Source: an uncultured Erythrobacter sp.
GTDB taxonomy: Bacteria; Pseudomonadota; Alphaproteobacteria; Sphingomonadales; Sphingomonadaceae
DNA length: 64,000 nucleotides
Assembly (NCBI GenBank): GCA_947502815.1
Contig: CANNBH010000001.1
Location: 2,700,818 to 2,764,817, forward strand
Direction: 5' to 3'
Shown: piece after piece, positions 28,398 to 38,180 of the stretch
Layout of the letters: every line of letters begins with the position of its first letter
Numbering within the stretch: position 1 is the first letter of the stretch
Program-made: the position numbers and the translations under genes
Notes under the pieces: model-generated
Database searches by the model: none
What the model was told of the DNA's origin: nothing
The model's input: only the letters and a program-made list of their open reading frames with translations

Positions 28398-29561
28398 ATG
28401 CCCGTCATCGACGTGCCACAGCCTGCATTTATGGAAGACGAAGAAATTTCGATCTTCGCGGATGCGGTCGGGAAGTTTTACCAACAACATGCGCCTGAAA
28501 AACGCGTCGAGAGCTGGCGTGAGAACGGTCAGGTCGAACGCGAATTTTGGAACGAAGCAGGGGCAGCCGGGATCCTCGGCGTCTCTGTGCCAGAAGAATA
28601 TGGCGGCCATGGCGGCGATTTTCGCCACGATATGGTCGTGCTGGACCAACAATCTAAGCACGAAGTCGATGGTTTTGCAGCCAGCCTGCACAACACGATC
28701 ATTCTGCCCTATTTGGTCCGACACGGAACCGAAGAGCAAAAGAAGAAGTACCTGCCAAAGCTCGTCTCGGGGGAATTGGTCAGCGCGATTGCGATGACCG
28801 AGCCGGGCGTTGGCTCCGACCTTCAATCAATCACAACAACCGCGTTGAAGGATGGAAACGGCTATCGCTTAAACGGGTCCAAGACCTATATTTCGAATGG
28901 CCAAACCGCTGACTTTATCGTGGTGGTCGCAAAGACCGACCCGAATGAGCGTGCAAAAGGCATTTCCCTGATGCTCCTCGAAACAGAGGGCGCAGAAGGG
29001 TTCGAACGCGGGCGCAAGCTGGATAAGATTGGCATGGACGCCGCCGATACATCGGAATTGTTCTTTGATGATGTGTTCGTCCCCGGTGACAACGTCTTGG
29101 GCGGCGTCGAAGGGAAAGGGTTCTATCAATTGATGGGCGAACTTCCTCAAGAACGTCTGGTCATCGCCATGGGTGCTGCGACCAGCATTGAAAAAGCGCT
29201 CGAGACGACGGTTGCGTATGTGAAGGATCGTAAGGCTTTTGGCCAAACGATCTGGGACTTCCAGAACACGCAATTCGTTCTTGCCGATTTGAAAGCAAAG
29301 GGAACCGCTGGCCGTATTTTCGTCAACGACTGCATCGCCAAATTGCTCAAAGGTGAGCTTGATGTGGGCACCGCGTCGATGGCGAAATATTGGCTGACCG
29401 AGCTTCAAGGCGAAGTCGTCGACAAATGCCTCCAGCTGCACGGCGGCGCGGGCTACATCAACGACTACCCAATCGCCAAATTGTACCGCGATAGCCGCAT
29501 CACGCGGATTTTCGGCGGGTCAAACGAAGTCATGAAGATGCTAATCGCGCGCGGCATGTAA
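28398..29561 (+). CDS. Acyl-CoA dehydrogenase, long-chain type
   Basis: A 387-residue acyl-CoA dehydrogenase. The signatures IAMTEPGVGSDLQ, KYWLTELQGEVVDKCLQLHGGAGY and the C-terminal RIFGGSNEVMK place it near long-chain acyl-CoA dehydrogenase (LCAD). As in that group the medium-chain catalytic Glu position is Gly, and the base is expected in the LPQERLVIA helix. GAGAGGA precedes the ATG. With the hydratase upstream and the divergent thiolase it forms a lipid-degradation block. A hairpin terminator follows. Confidence 0.94.
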   Translation: MPVIDVPQPAFMEDEEISIFADAVGKFYQQHAPEKRVESWRENGQVEREFWNEAGAAGILGVSVPEEYGGHGGDFRHDMVVLDQQSKHEVDGFAASLHNTIILPYLVRHGTEEQKKKYLPKLVSGELVSAIAMTEPGVGSDLQSITTTALKDGNGYRLNGSKTYISNGQTADFIVVVAKTDPNERAKGISLMLLETEGAEGFERGRKLDKIGMDAADTSELFFDDVFVPGDNVLGGVEGKGFYQLMGELPQERLVIAMGAATSIEKALETTVAYVKDRKAFGQTIWDFQNTQFVLADLKAKGTAGRIFVNDCIAKLLKGELDVGTASMAKYWLTELQGEVVDKCLQLHGGAGYINDYPIAKLYRDSRITRIFGGSNEVMKMLIARGM

Positions 29562-29596
29562 GCCGCGGGCCTCAGCACTTTCGAGCAGGCAAATAA

Positions 29597-29630
29597 AAAG
29601 GGCGGCCCGGGTTTTCCCGAGCCGCCCTTT
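29597..29630. terminator. Bidirectional terminator between acyl-CoA dehydrogenase and TonB receptor genes
   Basis: AAAGGGCGGCCCGGG and CCCGAGCCGCCCTTT form a 15-bp stem with one mismatch and a TTTT loop. It ends in CTTTG on one strand and in a run of T residues on the other, fitting the two convergent genes. Confidence 0.9.
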
Positions 29631-29660
29631 CTTTGTCCCCTCCCAGAGACTGTTGTTCGT

Positions 29661-32147
29661 TTAGAACTGCGTCCGGAGCGTTACGCCGTAAGTCGCTGGT
29701 TCTTGAATAAAGGCCGAACGCGACGTTCCGCGAAGAACCGTGTTGAACGTAACACCGCGGGTCACGACGTCGGTGATGTTGTTGCCCCAAAGTTCAAGGG
29801 TCCAAGTCTCATCAATCGAGCCGATACCTGCGCGCAGGTTTACCTTCGTGTTGCCATCTTGAACATCGAACGGAACCGGATTGGTCGTCCCCAGGAACAA
29901 TGCCTGTGTTGATGTCCGACGATCGCTTTCCATACGCGCTTGTCCGGAAAGGAAGCCGCGCAGGCTGTTGCCGATATCACGGTCATAATTGAAGCCCATA
30001 ATGGCGACAACTTTCGGAGCATTGGTCAACGAATTGCCGCACAGCGTCGTGACGTTCAGCGATGTCTGACCGCCATCACAATTGCCCGGGTAACGGGCGT
30101 CTGTGTATGTGATGGCCGCGTTGACCGTCAGATTGTCGTCAGGACGGATCACTGTTTCAAGTTCGAAACCGGTTGATTTCGCGCTTGCCACATTGAACGT
30201 CGTGAACTGTGCGCCGGTGAATTCGAGCACTTGGAAGTCGCTGAATTCTTCGTGGAACACTGCGAGGTTCGCTGTGACCGCACGGTCAAAGAACTGGGCC
30301 TTAACACCGAATTCGTAGGCATCGACCTCTTCCGACAAGAAGGTCGGATCCGCGCCGCCAGTGTTCGCAGTGATATCGAGGTTGATACCACCTGCTTTAT
30401 AGCCGTGCGTGAAGCTGACATAGGCCGTGACCGGAGCTTGGAACTCATAGCTCAACTTACCAGTGTAGATCAGCTCATTGTCGCTGAATGGTACGTCGAA
30501 CTCACGCGGAAGTGGGAAGAACTCGCCATCCGCGCCGTTTGCAGGAGCAACAAACGCGAAGCAACTCAACGCCAAAGTGCCACCAACCAAAGCCGCAGGA
30601 ACAGCGCCCGCACCAACGGCGGCAAACGCACCGTCACAAGCAGGGTTGTTGCTGGCGAGCTGGTTAAAGCCACCGTTCTTGCTCTCATCCGAATAACGCA
30701 GACCGATTGTTGCGGTCAGGCCATCGGTGATCTCAAGCGAGTTGTGCGTAAAGATCGAGAAACTCTCCGCGCTTTGGAAATACTGGTTGGTTGCCGTCGT
30801 CAAAGACGGGCTAGAACCAGTCAACAGAGCCAAAGGAGCAGGACCAACCGCGCCTCCGAAAATCCCGCCGACGAGCAGATCGTAATCCGCACCAAGCGCG
30901 AAATCGATTTCCGCATTGATCGTTTCATCTGAATAGAAACCACCAACAAGCCAGTTCAAAGCTCCGCCAAGAGCCTCACCTTGCAAGCGCGCCTCAGCGG
31001 TGAAAGTTTCGATGTTTGTATCAAGCCGGTCAACATCAAATACATCCAGGCCGGAGAAGTCAGAATCGTAATTTTCGCTTGCCGAGAAATCGCGATACGA
31101 ACCAATCAGAACGAGATCGACTGCATCCCCAATTGGAATGTCGAACTGAGCGGTGACGCCGTATTGTTCAACACTGGCCAATGGAACTCGACTTGCTGTT
31201 GCAATCCGGTTGTCCAAGACATCTTGCGCGGCCGATTGATCAAACGCGGTTGTCGCAACCGTTGGCGCAGCCATGCCAGCGCGCGAAGGGCCGCCAAGAG
31301 CTGTAATCGTGCCTTCAAGCGTAGAATCCGCCAAAAGCTCGACCGCTGCACAGCATTGGTTCTCGCTTTCAGAATAATCGAAGATCAGGCGAGCGGTCGC
31401 GCCGCCTTCGCTCTCATATCCGAGCTGACCGCGAACAAGGAATTGGTCAATCGTTCCCGACTGGCCGATTTCCGCTCCGTTTGCGTCAACAATGTCCACG
31501 ATCCCATCGCGTTGGCGATACGCACCGGTCAGACGAACAGCGAGCGTGTCTTCGATAAGCGGTGCGTTAATGGCCCCTTGGACATTAATCAGATCAAAGT
31601 TGCCATAGGTTGCGTTGGCGAATCCGCCGAAGGATGTCACATCGGGTTTGTTGGTCGTGATGTTCAAAGCGCCAGCCGATGTGTTGCGACCGAACAGAGT
31701 GCCTTGTGGTCCGCGAAGAACCTCAACCCGTTCAATGTCGACAAACTCAGAAAGGGCAACGCCCGGACGAGATTGATAGGCGCCGTCAACGAAGATGCCG
31801 ACCGCGCTTTCAAAGCCGATATTGTTCGATGTCGTACCCACGCCGCGAATACGCAAAACAACCGAGCCTGACGCGATCTGAGCGTTCGAGGTTGAGAAGC
31901 TTGGCGAGACTTGGGTGATGTTTTGAACGTTGACGACGCCCTGCTTGTCCAATTGCTCTTGTCCAACGGCGGTCACAGCGATTGGAACATCTTGGATGTC
32001 TTGAGCACGGCGGGTCGCCGTAACAATGATGACGCCATCATCTTCATCTGGTGCAGCCAGTGTTTCGTTCGATTGAGCGAATGCCGGTGCCGTAAATGAA
32101 CTGCAGGCCATGAGACCGGCAGCGTAAGCTGCAAACTTGCGTGTCAT
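29661..32147 (-). CDS. TonB-dependent receptor
   Basis: An 828-residue outer-membrane receptor. The ATG at 32147, behind GGAGAGG, starts a signal peptide ending at PAFAQ; the frame opens further upstream but without a signal sequence. The TonB box region is GVIIVTATRRAQDIQDVPIAV, typical of the large receptor class of sphingomonads. The plug shows RIRGVGTTSNN, VLRGPQGTLFGRNTSAGA and NITTNKP; the barrel ends in GVTLRTQF with the terminal Phe. The substrate is unknown; the lipid-degradation block and Baeyer-Villiger-type gene nearby suggest a hydrophobic compound. Confidence 0.94.
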   Translation of the reverse strand: MTRKFAAYAAGLMACSSFTAPAFAQSNETLAAPDEDDGVIIVTATRRAQDIQDVPIAVTAVGQEQLDKQGVVNVQNITQVSPSFSTSNAQIASGSVVLRIRGVGTTSNNIGFESAVGIFVDGAYQSRPGVALSEFVDIERVEVLRGPQGTLFGRNTSAGALNITTNKPDVTSFGGFANATYGNFDLINVQGAINAPLIEDTLAVRLTGAYRQRDGIVDIVDANGAEIGQSGTIDQFLVRGQLGYESEGGATARLIFDYSESENQCCAAVELLADSTLEGTITALGGPSRAGMAAPTVATTAFDQSAAQDVLDNRIATASRVPLASVEQYGVTAQFDIPIGDAVDLVLIGSYRDFSASENYDSDFSGLDVFDVDRLDTNIETFTAEARLQGEALGGALNWLVGGFYSDETINAEIDFALGADYDLLVGGIFGGAVGPAPLALLTGSSPSLTTATNQYFQSAESFSIFTHNSLEITDGLTATIGLRYSDESKNGGFNQLASNNPACDGAFAAVGAGAVPAALVGGTLALSCFAFVAPANGADGEFFPLPREFDVPFSDNELIYTGKLSYEFQAPVTAYVSFTHGYKAGGINLDITANTGGADPTFLSEEVDAYEFGVKAQFFDRAVTANLAVFHEEFSDFQVLEFTGAQFTTFNVASAKSTGFELETVIRPDDNLTVNAAITYTDARYPGNCDGGQTSLNVTTLCGNSLTNAPKVVAIMGFNYDRDIGNSLRGFLSGQARMESDRRTSTQALFLGTTNPVPFDVQDGNTKVNLRAGIGSIDETWTLELWGNNITDVVTRGVTFNTVLRGTSRSAFIQEPATYGVTLRTQF

Positions 32148-32270
32148 ATATTGTCCTCTCCACAGGGCGCCTGAATTTTTATCCAGTGCTCTTTCCCAAG
32201 CGGTAAGACTATCAGCGCATTTCCCCATGCCAAGAGTCGCGAGAGGGTTGTTAGAGAGTAGTAGCAAAAA

Positions 32271-32336
32271 TGCAACATTCCGCGCTGCAGCGCAGCATAG
32301 GTGCGAATTTAAAACTTATTAGCTAATTATGTTGCA
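32271..32336. promoter_or_regulatory. Inverted repeats upstream of the 29.6-kb TonB receptor gene
   Basis: TGCAACAT (32271-32278) and ATGTTGCA (32329-32336) form a spaced perfect 8-bp inverted repeat. Between them lies a 12-bp perfect palindrome, GCGCTGCAGCGC (32282-32293). They sit in the 233-base region that should carry the receptor promoter. Function is not known. Confidence 0.3.
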
Positions 32337-32380
32337 AACTCTGCACGTCACACTTTTCGCAGATGACGTTTCGCCCAGAC

Positions 32381-34405
32381 CTAAATGCCGATCCGCAGCC
32401 CTAACCAAACAGTGCGAGGGCGCCCAAGATCAATGGCTCCGCTGGAGTTTCGCGTGACAATCTCTTCGTCAAAAACGTTCTCTGCTCTGGCGATGATCGA
32501 GAACCGTCCCGCCAAAGGCGCCTTAGCGAATAGATCAATCGTCGTTGCGGGAGCCAGTCGGTCAGTCTCCTGATCGTCTTCAAATTGCGCACCGACATGC
32601 CGCAACGTCCCAGCAAACCGCCATCCATCAGCTGGCTGCCAAGACATCGTTGCCGAACCAGCAATTCTTGGAGTTTGCGGCGGACGAATTCCATTTAGAG
32701 CAAGAGAAGCGCCCTCTCCTGCGATGACAGCATCGGTGTATGCGAGTGATGCGTCAAAACTGAATTGCCCCGCCCGCACTGCCAGTGCTGCCTCGATCCC
32801 TTGCGCATCTATCGCCGGAAGGTTCTGACGTTGCCGCAAGTTCGGTTCTATCGTCACATTCGCAATCGCATTCTTAACCTCATTGTCGAACGCGGTAAGC
32901 GACAAGACAACTTCGTTCACCGGCTGCCAATTAATCCCGATCTCGAGCCCTTGAAGCCGCTCATTCTCAAGCGCAGCATTCGCTTCAGTAACGACAGGAA
33001 ACACAACAAACGGTCGATAGAGTTCGTTCAATGTTGGCAACCGCGTTCCAGTATAGGCGGCGGCCCTTATATCCAGACGGCGTGTCGCATAATACGACGC
33101 GCCAGCCCGCCAACTGAGCGCCCAGTCCGACCGATTAGAGGCCACCGCTTCACTGACTAAGACGGCGTTTGCGTCAACAGCCCGAAAGAACCCGTCTTGG
33201 ATGCGCGTATAATCCGCGCGCAAACCGCCTGTCACAACGATGGGGCCGATGCTCCAATCGTCTTCGACGAACAGGCCCAGATTGCTGTTGGTTCCACCGG
33301 CACGCCGGCGTTCACGCAATGCGCCCGTGAATGCGCTGTAGGCTTCTTCTTGCAACTCACCGTCCGAACGCCGGTAATCCGCGCCGATGCGAACATCATG
33401 CCCTTCTGCAATAGGCGGTCGAACTTCAATCTTTCCGCCCAACCCCGTCGAAGGCGTGTTGCGTTGATCAAGAACGCGAACAAAGCGGGTGGAGCTGATA
33501 ACGACATTTGAGAAATTTCGCGCTTGAACATAGGCGAGCGCATCAAATTCCCACTCTCCTCGGCCAACGATCCGCACGCTGGCGTCTTGCCCTTCGCTGC
33601 TGGAATCCGCGCCGTCAAATCGCAGCGTGCGCCGATCATCAAAGATGCTTACCCGCGTTTGTAACTCCACGTCCTCAGACAAAGGTGCGACGCCGCGCAG
33701 GCCAATTTGCCAACTGTCAAACGCTGCTCGGGCGGTCGCTGGCACTCGCTGTCCATCAGGCGTGGTGAAAAATCCCTGGCCCCTATCCCATCGCCCACTA
33801 AGGACGGCAAATCCGCTGCCCAAGTTCTGAGCGATCGCAGCGCTTGCTTCTGTTTCGGCGCGGTCATTTATGAGGAAGCTAGCCGCGACAGGTCCGAGCG
33901 TGTCGGGGCCCGCGCTTTCCAGTTCAATTGTTCCAGCCAGGGCCCCCGCCCCAAACGGCCCCGATCCGCCGCCTCTGGTGATGCGAACACTGCTTAGCGT
34001 TTCTGGGGCGATCGATGACAATGGGATGTAGCCGAAGAACGGGTCGCTGATTGGCACGCCATCCAGCAGCACCAACGCCCTGCTGGTCGCATTCCCGCCA
34101 AGAGCCCTTAACGTGACGCCTTGAGCGCTGGGGTTTGAGGACCGACTGTCTGATCGGCGGAATTGTTGAAATCCGGCGACATTCGACAAAACGTCATCGA
34201 TCCGGCCCGATCCGCTGGAAACGATCTCTTCACGCTCCAATGTCACCGTCGAATAGACGATATTGGAAAGCGCCGGTTCGAGACCCTGCCCGGTTACAAC
34301 AATCTCGGGTTCGGTCGTGTCCTCGCGCTCCTCATCCTGCGCGGCCAGAGGCGAGCCGGCGATCAAAGCAAATAGGGAGACGGATAGGGTAAATATGTTT
34401 TTCAT
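32381..34405 (-). CDS. TonB-dependent receptor, smaller BtuB/siderophore-like type
   Basis: A 674-residue outer-membrane receptor. The ATG at 34405 starts a signal peptide ending near SPLAAQ; an upstream in-frame start would only add ten residues. EIVVTGQGLE is the TonB-box region. The plug has VTLRALGGNATSRALVLLDGVPISDPF and ITRGGGSGPFGAGALAGTIEL. The barrel ends in RTVWLGLRIGI. It is shorter than the neighbouring receptor and may bring in a metal chelate or cofactor. It is divergent from the monooxygenase gene. Confidence 0.92.
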   Translation of the reverse strand: MKNIFTLSVSLFALIAGSPLAAQDEEREDTTEPEIVVTGQGLEPALSNIVYSTVTLEREEIVSSGSGRIDDVLSNVAGFQQFRRSDSRSSNPSAQGVTLRALGGNATSRALVLLDGVPISDPFFGYIPLSSIAPETLSSVRITRGGGSGPFGAGALAGTIELESAGPDTLGPVAASFLINDRAETEASAAIAQNLGSGFAVLSGRWDRGQGFFTTPDGQRVPATARAAFDSWQIGLRGVAPLSEDVELQTRVSIFDDRRTLRFDGADSSSEGQDASVRIVGRGEWEFDALAYVQARNFSNVVISSTRFVRVLDQRNTPSTGLGGKIEVRPPIAEGHDVRIGADYRRSDGELQEEAYSAFTGALRERRRAGGTNSNLGLFVEDDWSIGPIVVTGGLRADYTRIQDGFFRAVDANAVLVSEAVASNRSDWALSWRAGASYYATRRLDIRAAAYTGTRLPTLNELYRPFVVFPVVTEANAALENERLQGLEIGINWQPVNEVVLSLTAFDNEVKNAIANVTIEPNLRQRQNLPAIDAQGIEAALAVRAGQFSFDASLAYTDAVIAGEGASLALNGIRPPQTPRIAGSATMSWQPADGWRFAGTLRHVGAQFEDDQETDRLAPATTIDLFAKAPLAGRFSIIARAENVFDEEIVTRNSSGAIDLGRPRTVWLGLRIGI

Positions 34406-34482
34406 CGCGAAGGCACTTAGCGGGTCCGCGATCACAAGTCAGTTTCATTTTGCTATCAAGACTCGCTTTTCCAGCGGCTGTG

Positions 34483-34502
34483 TGTTTACATCACTGTCAA
34501 CA
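34483..34502. promoter_or_regulatory. Imperfect palindrome upstream of the monooxygenase gene
   Basis: TGTTTACA and TGTCAACA, separated by TCAC, match as inverted arms at 7 of 8 positions. The site ends 17 bases before the monooxygenase ATG and lies in the region shared with the divergent receptor gene. It resembles operators of TetR or GntR repressors; no regulator is adjacent. Confidence 0.35.
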
Positions 34503-34519
34503 AGAGAAGAGAGAGACCG

Positions 34520-36043
34520 ATGCCTGTCACACCAGACAACTCACGCGCGCCCGATTTCGATGTTCTGATAGTTGGGGCGGGCATTTCCGGTATCGGCATG
34601 GCCGCGCATATGCGGATGAAGGCACCCGGCCATTCTTTCGCTATTGTTGAACGCCGCGAGAACCTTGGTGGGACATGGGATTTGTTCCGATACCCTGGCA
34701 TCCGATCAGACAGCGACATGCACACGCTCGGCTTTGATTTTGAACCGTGGCGGCACGAAAAAAGCATCGCCGATGCTCCTTCTATCCTCGATTATCTCAA
34801 TCGCATTGTCGATGAACGCGGCATCCGTGAGAAAATTCGCTTTGGCCAAAAAGTGGTTTCTGCCGACTTTCGCGAAAACGAAGCGCGTTGGCATGTTGAG
34901 TTGGAACAGGCCGACGGATCACGCTCGCATGCAACCGCGAACTTCCTTTATCTCGGATCAGGCTATTACGACTATGATGAGCCCTATGATCCGGGCTTCC
35001 AATTGGGTTCGTTTGAAGGGCAGGTCTTGCATCCGCAATTCTGGCCAGAAGACCTGAATTATTCAGGCAAGAAAATCGTGGTGATTGGATCTGGTGCAAC
35101 GGCGGTGACAATTGTCCCATCGATGAGCGACAAGGCTAAACACGTGACCATGCTTCAGCGAACGCCGACGTGGATGGCCATGCGCCCAGCCAAAGACGCG
35201 ATCGCAAACGCGATCCGCAAGGTTCTTCCTGAAGAATGGGCCTATAAAATCACCCGTTTCAAGAACATCCGAATGCAGGATTTCACCTTCAAAATCGCGC
35301 GCAATAAGCCGGAGAAGGTCAAGAAGGCTCTGCACAAAGCCATCGAAAAATCGCTTGGTCCAGACTTCGATAAAACAGCTTTCACTCCTCCTTATAACCC
35401 ATGGGATCAGCGCCTTTGCCTTGTACCGGATGGCGACATGTTCGAAGCGATGAAGGCTGGAAAGGCCGATATCGTAACGGGACAGATCGAGGCGTTTGAA
35501 GCAAATGGCATTCGTTTGAAATCGGGCGAATTGCTCGAGGCAGATATCATTGTCACGGCAACGGGTCTTAAGATGGCGGTCGCGGGCAAAATTGATGTCA
35601 AGGTGAATGGCGAAAGCGTCGATTTTGCACAGCGGTTTTATTACAAAGGCTGCATGTTCTCAAACCTGCCCAATCTTGCAGTTGTGTTTGGGTATCTCAA
35701 CGCAAGCTGGACTTTGCGCGCAGACATCAATTCTGACTACATCTGCCGCGTGCTTAACGAGATGCGCGACCGGAATATCGACACCGTCAATCCAGAGCTG
35801 TCTCCGGAAGCCGAAGCGGCCTTGGAAGAGGATGACATTTACGATTTCTCGAGCGGCTATATTCAGCGCTCCAAGCATCTTCAGCCCAAGAATGGCCTTC
35901 ACTATCCATGGCGTCTGAACCAAGAATATGTGGTCGATCGCAAGCAGATGGCGAAAGACCCGATTGACGATGGACGTCTGATATTCTCCCGTTCTGGGGC
36001 AAATTCTCAATCACCAGAAGAACAGCTGGAAGCGGCCGAATGA
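34520..36043 (+). CDS. Flavin-containing monooxygenase, Baeyer-Villiger (EtaA) type
   Basis: A 507-residue FAD/NADPH monooxygenase. The FAD site GAGISG is at 19-24 and the NADPH site GSGATA at 190-195. Between them (165-178) lies the fingerprint F-x-G-x3-H-P-x2-W-P-E-D, the variant found in EtaA-like Baeyer-Villiger enzymes. These turn ketones into esters or oxidise sulfur in thioamides. An AGAGAGA ribosome binding site precedes the ATG. With two TonB receptors and beta-oxidation genes beside it, use in breakdown of a ketone-bearing lipid or terpenoid is plausible but not shown. Confidence 0.92.
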   Translation: MPVTPDNSRAPDFDVLIVGAGISGIGMAAHMRMKAPGHSFAIVERRENLGGTWDLFRYPGIRSDSDMHTLGFDFEPWRHEKSIADAPSILDYLNRIVDERGIREKIRFGQKVVSADFRENEARWHVELEQADGSRSHATANFLYLGSGYYDYDEPYDPGFQLGSFEGQVLHPQFWPEDLNYSGKKIVVIGSGATAVTIVPSMSDKAKHVTMLQRTPTWMAMRPAKDAIANAIRKVLPEEWAYKITRFKNIRMQDFTFKIARNKPEKVKKALHKAIEKSLGPDFDKTAFTPPYNPWDQRLCLVPDGDMFEAMKAGKADIVTGQIEAFEANGIRLKSGELLEADIIVTATGLKMAVAGKIDVKVNGESVDFAQRFYYKGCMFSNLPNLAVVFGYLNASWTLRADINSDYICRVLNEMRDRNIDTVNPELSPEAEAALEEDDIYDFSSGYIQRSKHLQPKNGLHYPWRLNQEYVVDRKQMAKDPIDDGRLIFSRSGANSQSPEEQLEAAE

Positions 36044-36122
36044 TAAGCCCCGTTTGATGTGCGTTTTTTTGCATCGCTGAACACGCTGGAGTTTGTTGGC
36101 TGGCTCGATTAGATCAGCAAAT

Positions 36123-36884
36123 ATGAATTCACCCGCGAAAATCTGGACAGCCGGCCTCATCATCATTGGCGATGAAATCCTTTCTGGTCGCACCCATGAC
36201 AAGAACATTTCTCAGATAGCCAGTTGGCTTCAGGTGCAGGGCATCCGACTTTCCGAAGTGCGCGTGGTGCCCGATGTCGAAGAACGCATAGTCGAGGCAG
36301 TCAACGCTTTGCGCGCGGCCAACGATTATCTCTTCACCACCGGCGGCATTGGGCCGACCCATGACGACATCACGGTCGATGCCGTTGCAAAGGCATTGGG
36401 TGTTCCAGTGGTTGTTAACGAGGAAGCGCGCGCCTTGCTGGAGCGGTATTACGCCGACAAAGGCGGCCTTAATGAAGGCCGTTTGCGCATGGCCCGGGTG
36501 CCCGAAGGGGCCGACCTCATCCCCAATCGAAGGTCCGGCGCACCGGGCATTCGAAGAGGCAATGTCATATTGATGGCCGGCGTTCCGCATATCACAGGCG
36601 GGATGCTCGACGCGCTTACCGGGGAATTGGAAGGCGGGGCCCCGCTCTTGTCTGAGACAATCGGTTGCTGGGTCGCAGAAAGCGAAGTCGCAGGTATGCT
36701 GCGCGAGGTCGAAGAGGCGCACGAGAATTGCCAGATCGGCTCTTATCCATTCTTTCGCGATGGCAAAGCCGGTGCAAATTTCGTCATCCGTTCAACAGAC
36801 CCTGCGGACATTGCGAGTTGCGCCGATAGTCTAACCGATGGGCTGGCCACCAATGGGTATGATTTCACCCCGGGCGGCATTTGA
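36123..36884 (+). CDS. Molybdopterin-binding/CinA N-terminal domain protein
   Basis: A 253-residue protein of the MoaB/MogA-like fold, as in the N-terminal half of competence/damage-inducible CinA. It opens with WTAGLIIIGDEILSGRTHDKN and has FTTGGIGPTHDDITVDAVAKAL, the family signature. The C-terminal amidase domain of full-length CinA is missing, as is common in alphaproteobacteria. The ATG at 36123 is chosen over a TTG at 36093. The role in bacteria without that domain is unclear; pyrophosphatase action on nucleotide derivatives has been described in the family. Confidence 0.9.
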   Translation: MNSPAKIWTAGLIIIGDEILSGRTHDKNISQIASWLQVQGIRLSEVRVVPDVEERIVEAVNALRAANDYLFTTGGIGPTHDDITVDAVAKALGVPVVVNEEARALLERYYADKGGLNEGRLRMARVPEGADLIPNRRSGAPGIRRGNVILMAGVPHITGGMLDALTGELEGGAPLLSETIGCWVAESEVAGMLREVEEAHENCQIGSYPFFRDGKAGANFVIRSTDPADIASCADSLTDGLATNGYDFTPGGI

Positions 36885-36962
36885 TGAACGCCGGTTTTTC
36901 AACCTAACGGGCGGCGCCGGTCATTTTTGCTCGCTGAGCGGCGCTATGCTGCAATGTTTCAC

Positions 36963-37008
36963 AAACAAGTGGGGACCGGAAGCGTGTGCTTCCGGCCCCC
37001 ACTTGTTT
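36963..37008. terminator. Strong bidirectional terminator between the CinA-like gene and rplA
   Basis: Two 21-base arms, AAACAAGTGGGGACCGGAAGC and its complement with one mismatch, pair around a GTGT loop. T tracts follow on both strands. It should end the rplK-rplA message and also stop reading from the other side. Confidence 0.92.
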
Positions 37009-37054
37009 TTATCCGACAGTTGAAAGCGACACGCTTTCCATTCGGCGGAAACGC

Positions 37055-37747
37055 TTACGCGCCTTCGATGTCTGCCGTATCAATTTTCAGACCGGGGCCC
37101 ATGGTCGAAGTCACCGAGATCTTCTTCACGTATTTGCCCTTGGCGCCTGATGGCTTCGCTTTCACGATAGCGTTTGTGATCGCCTCGAAATTGGCTTTCA
37201 GGTCCGCATCCGAGAACGACAATTTGCCGATGCCGGAGTGAATGATGCCCATTTTCTCGACACGGAATTCAACCTGGCCGCCTTTGGCGTCCTTAACGGC
37301 TTGCTCCACGTTCGGTGTAACCGTGCCCAGCTTTGGGTTTGGCATCAGGCCTTTGGGGCCAAGCACCTTACCCAAACGTCCAACAACACCCATCATATCA
37401 GGCGTTGCAATCACGCGGTCATAGTCGAGATCGCCATTCTGCATCTCTTCCATCAGGTCCTCTGCGCCAACTTTATCAGCACCGGCAGCGGTCGCCTTGT
37501 CGGCATTGTCGCCGCGTGCGAACACAGCAACCTTAACGGCTTTACCTGTTCCCGAAGGAAGCGAGACCATGCCGCGGACCATTTGGTCAGCGTGACGTGG
37601 ATCAACACCCAGATTCATGGCGATTTCAACGGTCTCGTCGAACTTTACCTTGTGCGCGCGCAATGTGGTGATGGCGTCATCAATCGAGTAGAATTTTTCA
37701 GAATCCAGCTCAGCGGCGGCCTTTTGCTTTTTTGTCATCTTCGCCAT
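37055..37747 (-). CDS. rplA: 50S ribosomal protein L1
   Basis: A 230-residue uL1 with family segments such as [35 protein letters not shown] and [19 protein letters not shown]1 forms the mobile stalk at the ribosomal E site and represses its own operon in many bacteria. It starts 4 bases after the rplK stop, so the two are one operon. rplJ and rplL, which often follow, are not present here; the message ends at a strong terminator. Confidence 0.98.
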   Translation of the reverse strand: MAKMTKKQKAAAELDSEKFYSIDDAITTLRAHKVKFDETVEIAMNLGVDPRHADQMVRGMVSLPSGTGKAVKVAVFARGDNADKATAAGADKVGAEDLMEEMQNGDLDYDRVIATPDMMGVVGRLGKVLGPKGLMPNPKLGTVTPNVEQAVKDAKGGQVEFRVEKMGIIHSGIGKLSFSDADLKANFEAITNAIVKAKPSGAKGKYVKKISVTSTMGPGLKIDTADIEGA

Positions 37748-37751
37748 GATT

Positions 37752-38180
37752 TCAGCCCTTCACTTCGAGACCCATCGAACGCACGGAGCCTTCGATGATC
37801 TTCATTGCCTGATCGATATCGTTCGCGTTGAGGTCCTTCATTTTGGCCTCTGCGATTTCCTTCACCTGTGCCTGAGTCACGGAACCCGCAACCGACTTGC
37901 CCGGCTCGCTTGAACCCGACTTCAACTTAGCGGCCTTTTTGATCAAAAAGCTCGCTGGAGGAGTCTTGGTGGTGAAAGTGAACGAACGGTCGGCGTAAAC
38001 CGTGATCGTCGTTGGGATGGGGGCGTTCTTTTCAAGGTCCTGCGTCGCGGCGTTAAAAGCCTTACAGAATTCCATGATGTTCACACCGCGTTGGCCCAGT
38101 GCAGGGCCGATAGGCGGTGATGGGTTTGCAGTGCCTGCGGGCACTTGCAGCTTAATATAGCCTTCGATTTTCTTGGCCAC
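37752..38180 (-). CDS. rplK: 50S ribosomal protein L11
   Basis: A 142-residue uL11 of the GTPase-associated centre, with the usual [36 protein letters not shown]. The start is GTG at 38180 (VAKKIEGYI), fixed by a perfect AAAGGAGG ribosome binding site at 38187-38194; a longer frame extends upstream but is not needed. nusG, which normally precedes rplK, is 4.8 kb away here, behind a block of other genes. Confidence 0.97.
   Translation of the reverse strand: MAKKIEGYIKLQVPAGTANPSPPIGPALGQRGVNIMEFCKAFNAATQDLEKNAPIPTTITVYADRSFTFTTKTPPASFLIKKAAKLKSGSSEPGKSVAGSVTQAQVKEIAEAKMKDLNANDIDQAMKIIEGSVRSMGLEVKG

Noticed and set aside
30981..31871. 296-codon plus-strand ORF
   Set aside because: It is fully antisense to the TonB receptor gene and gives a Cys- and Arg-rich product without family features.
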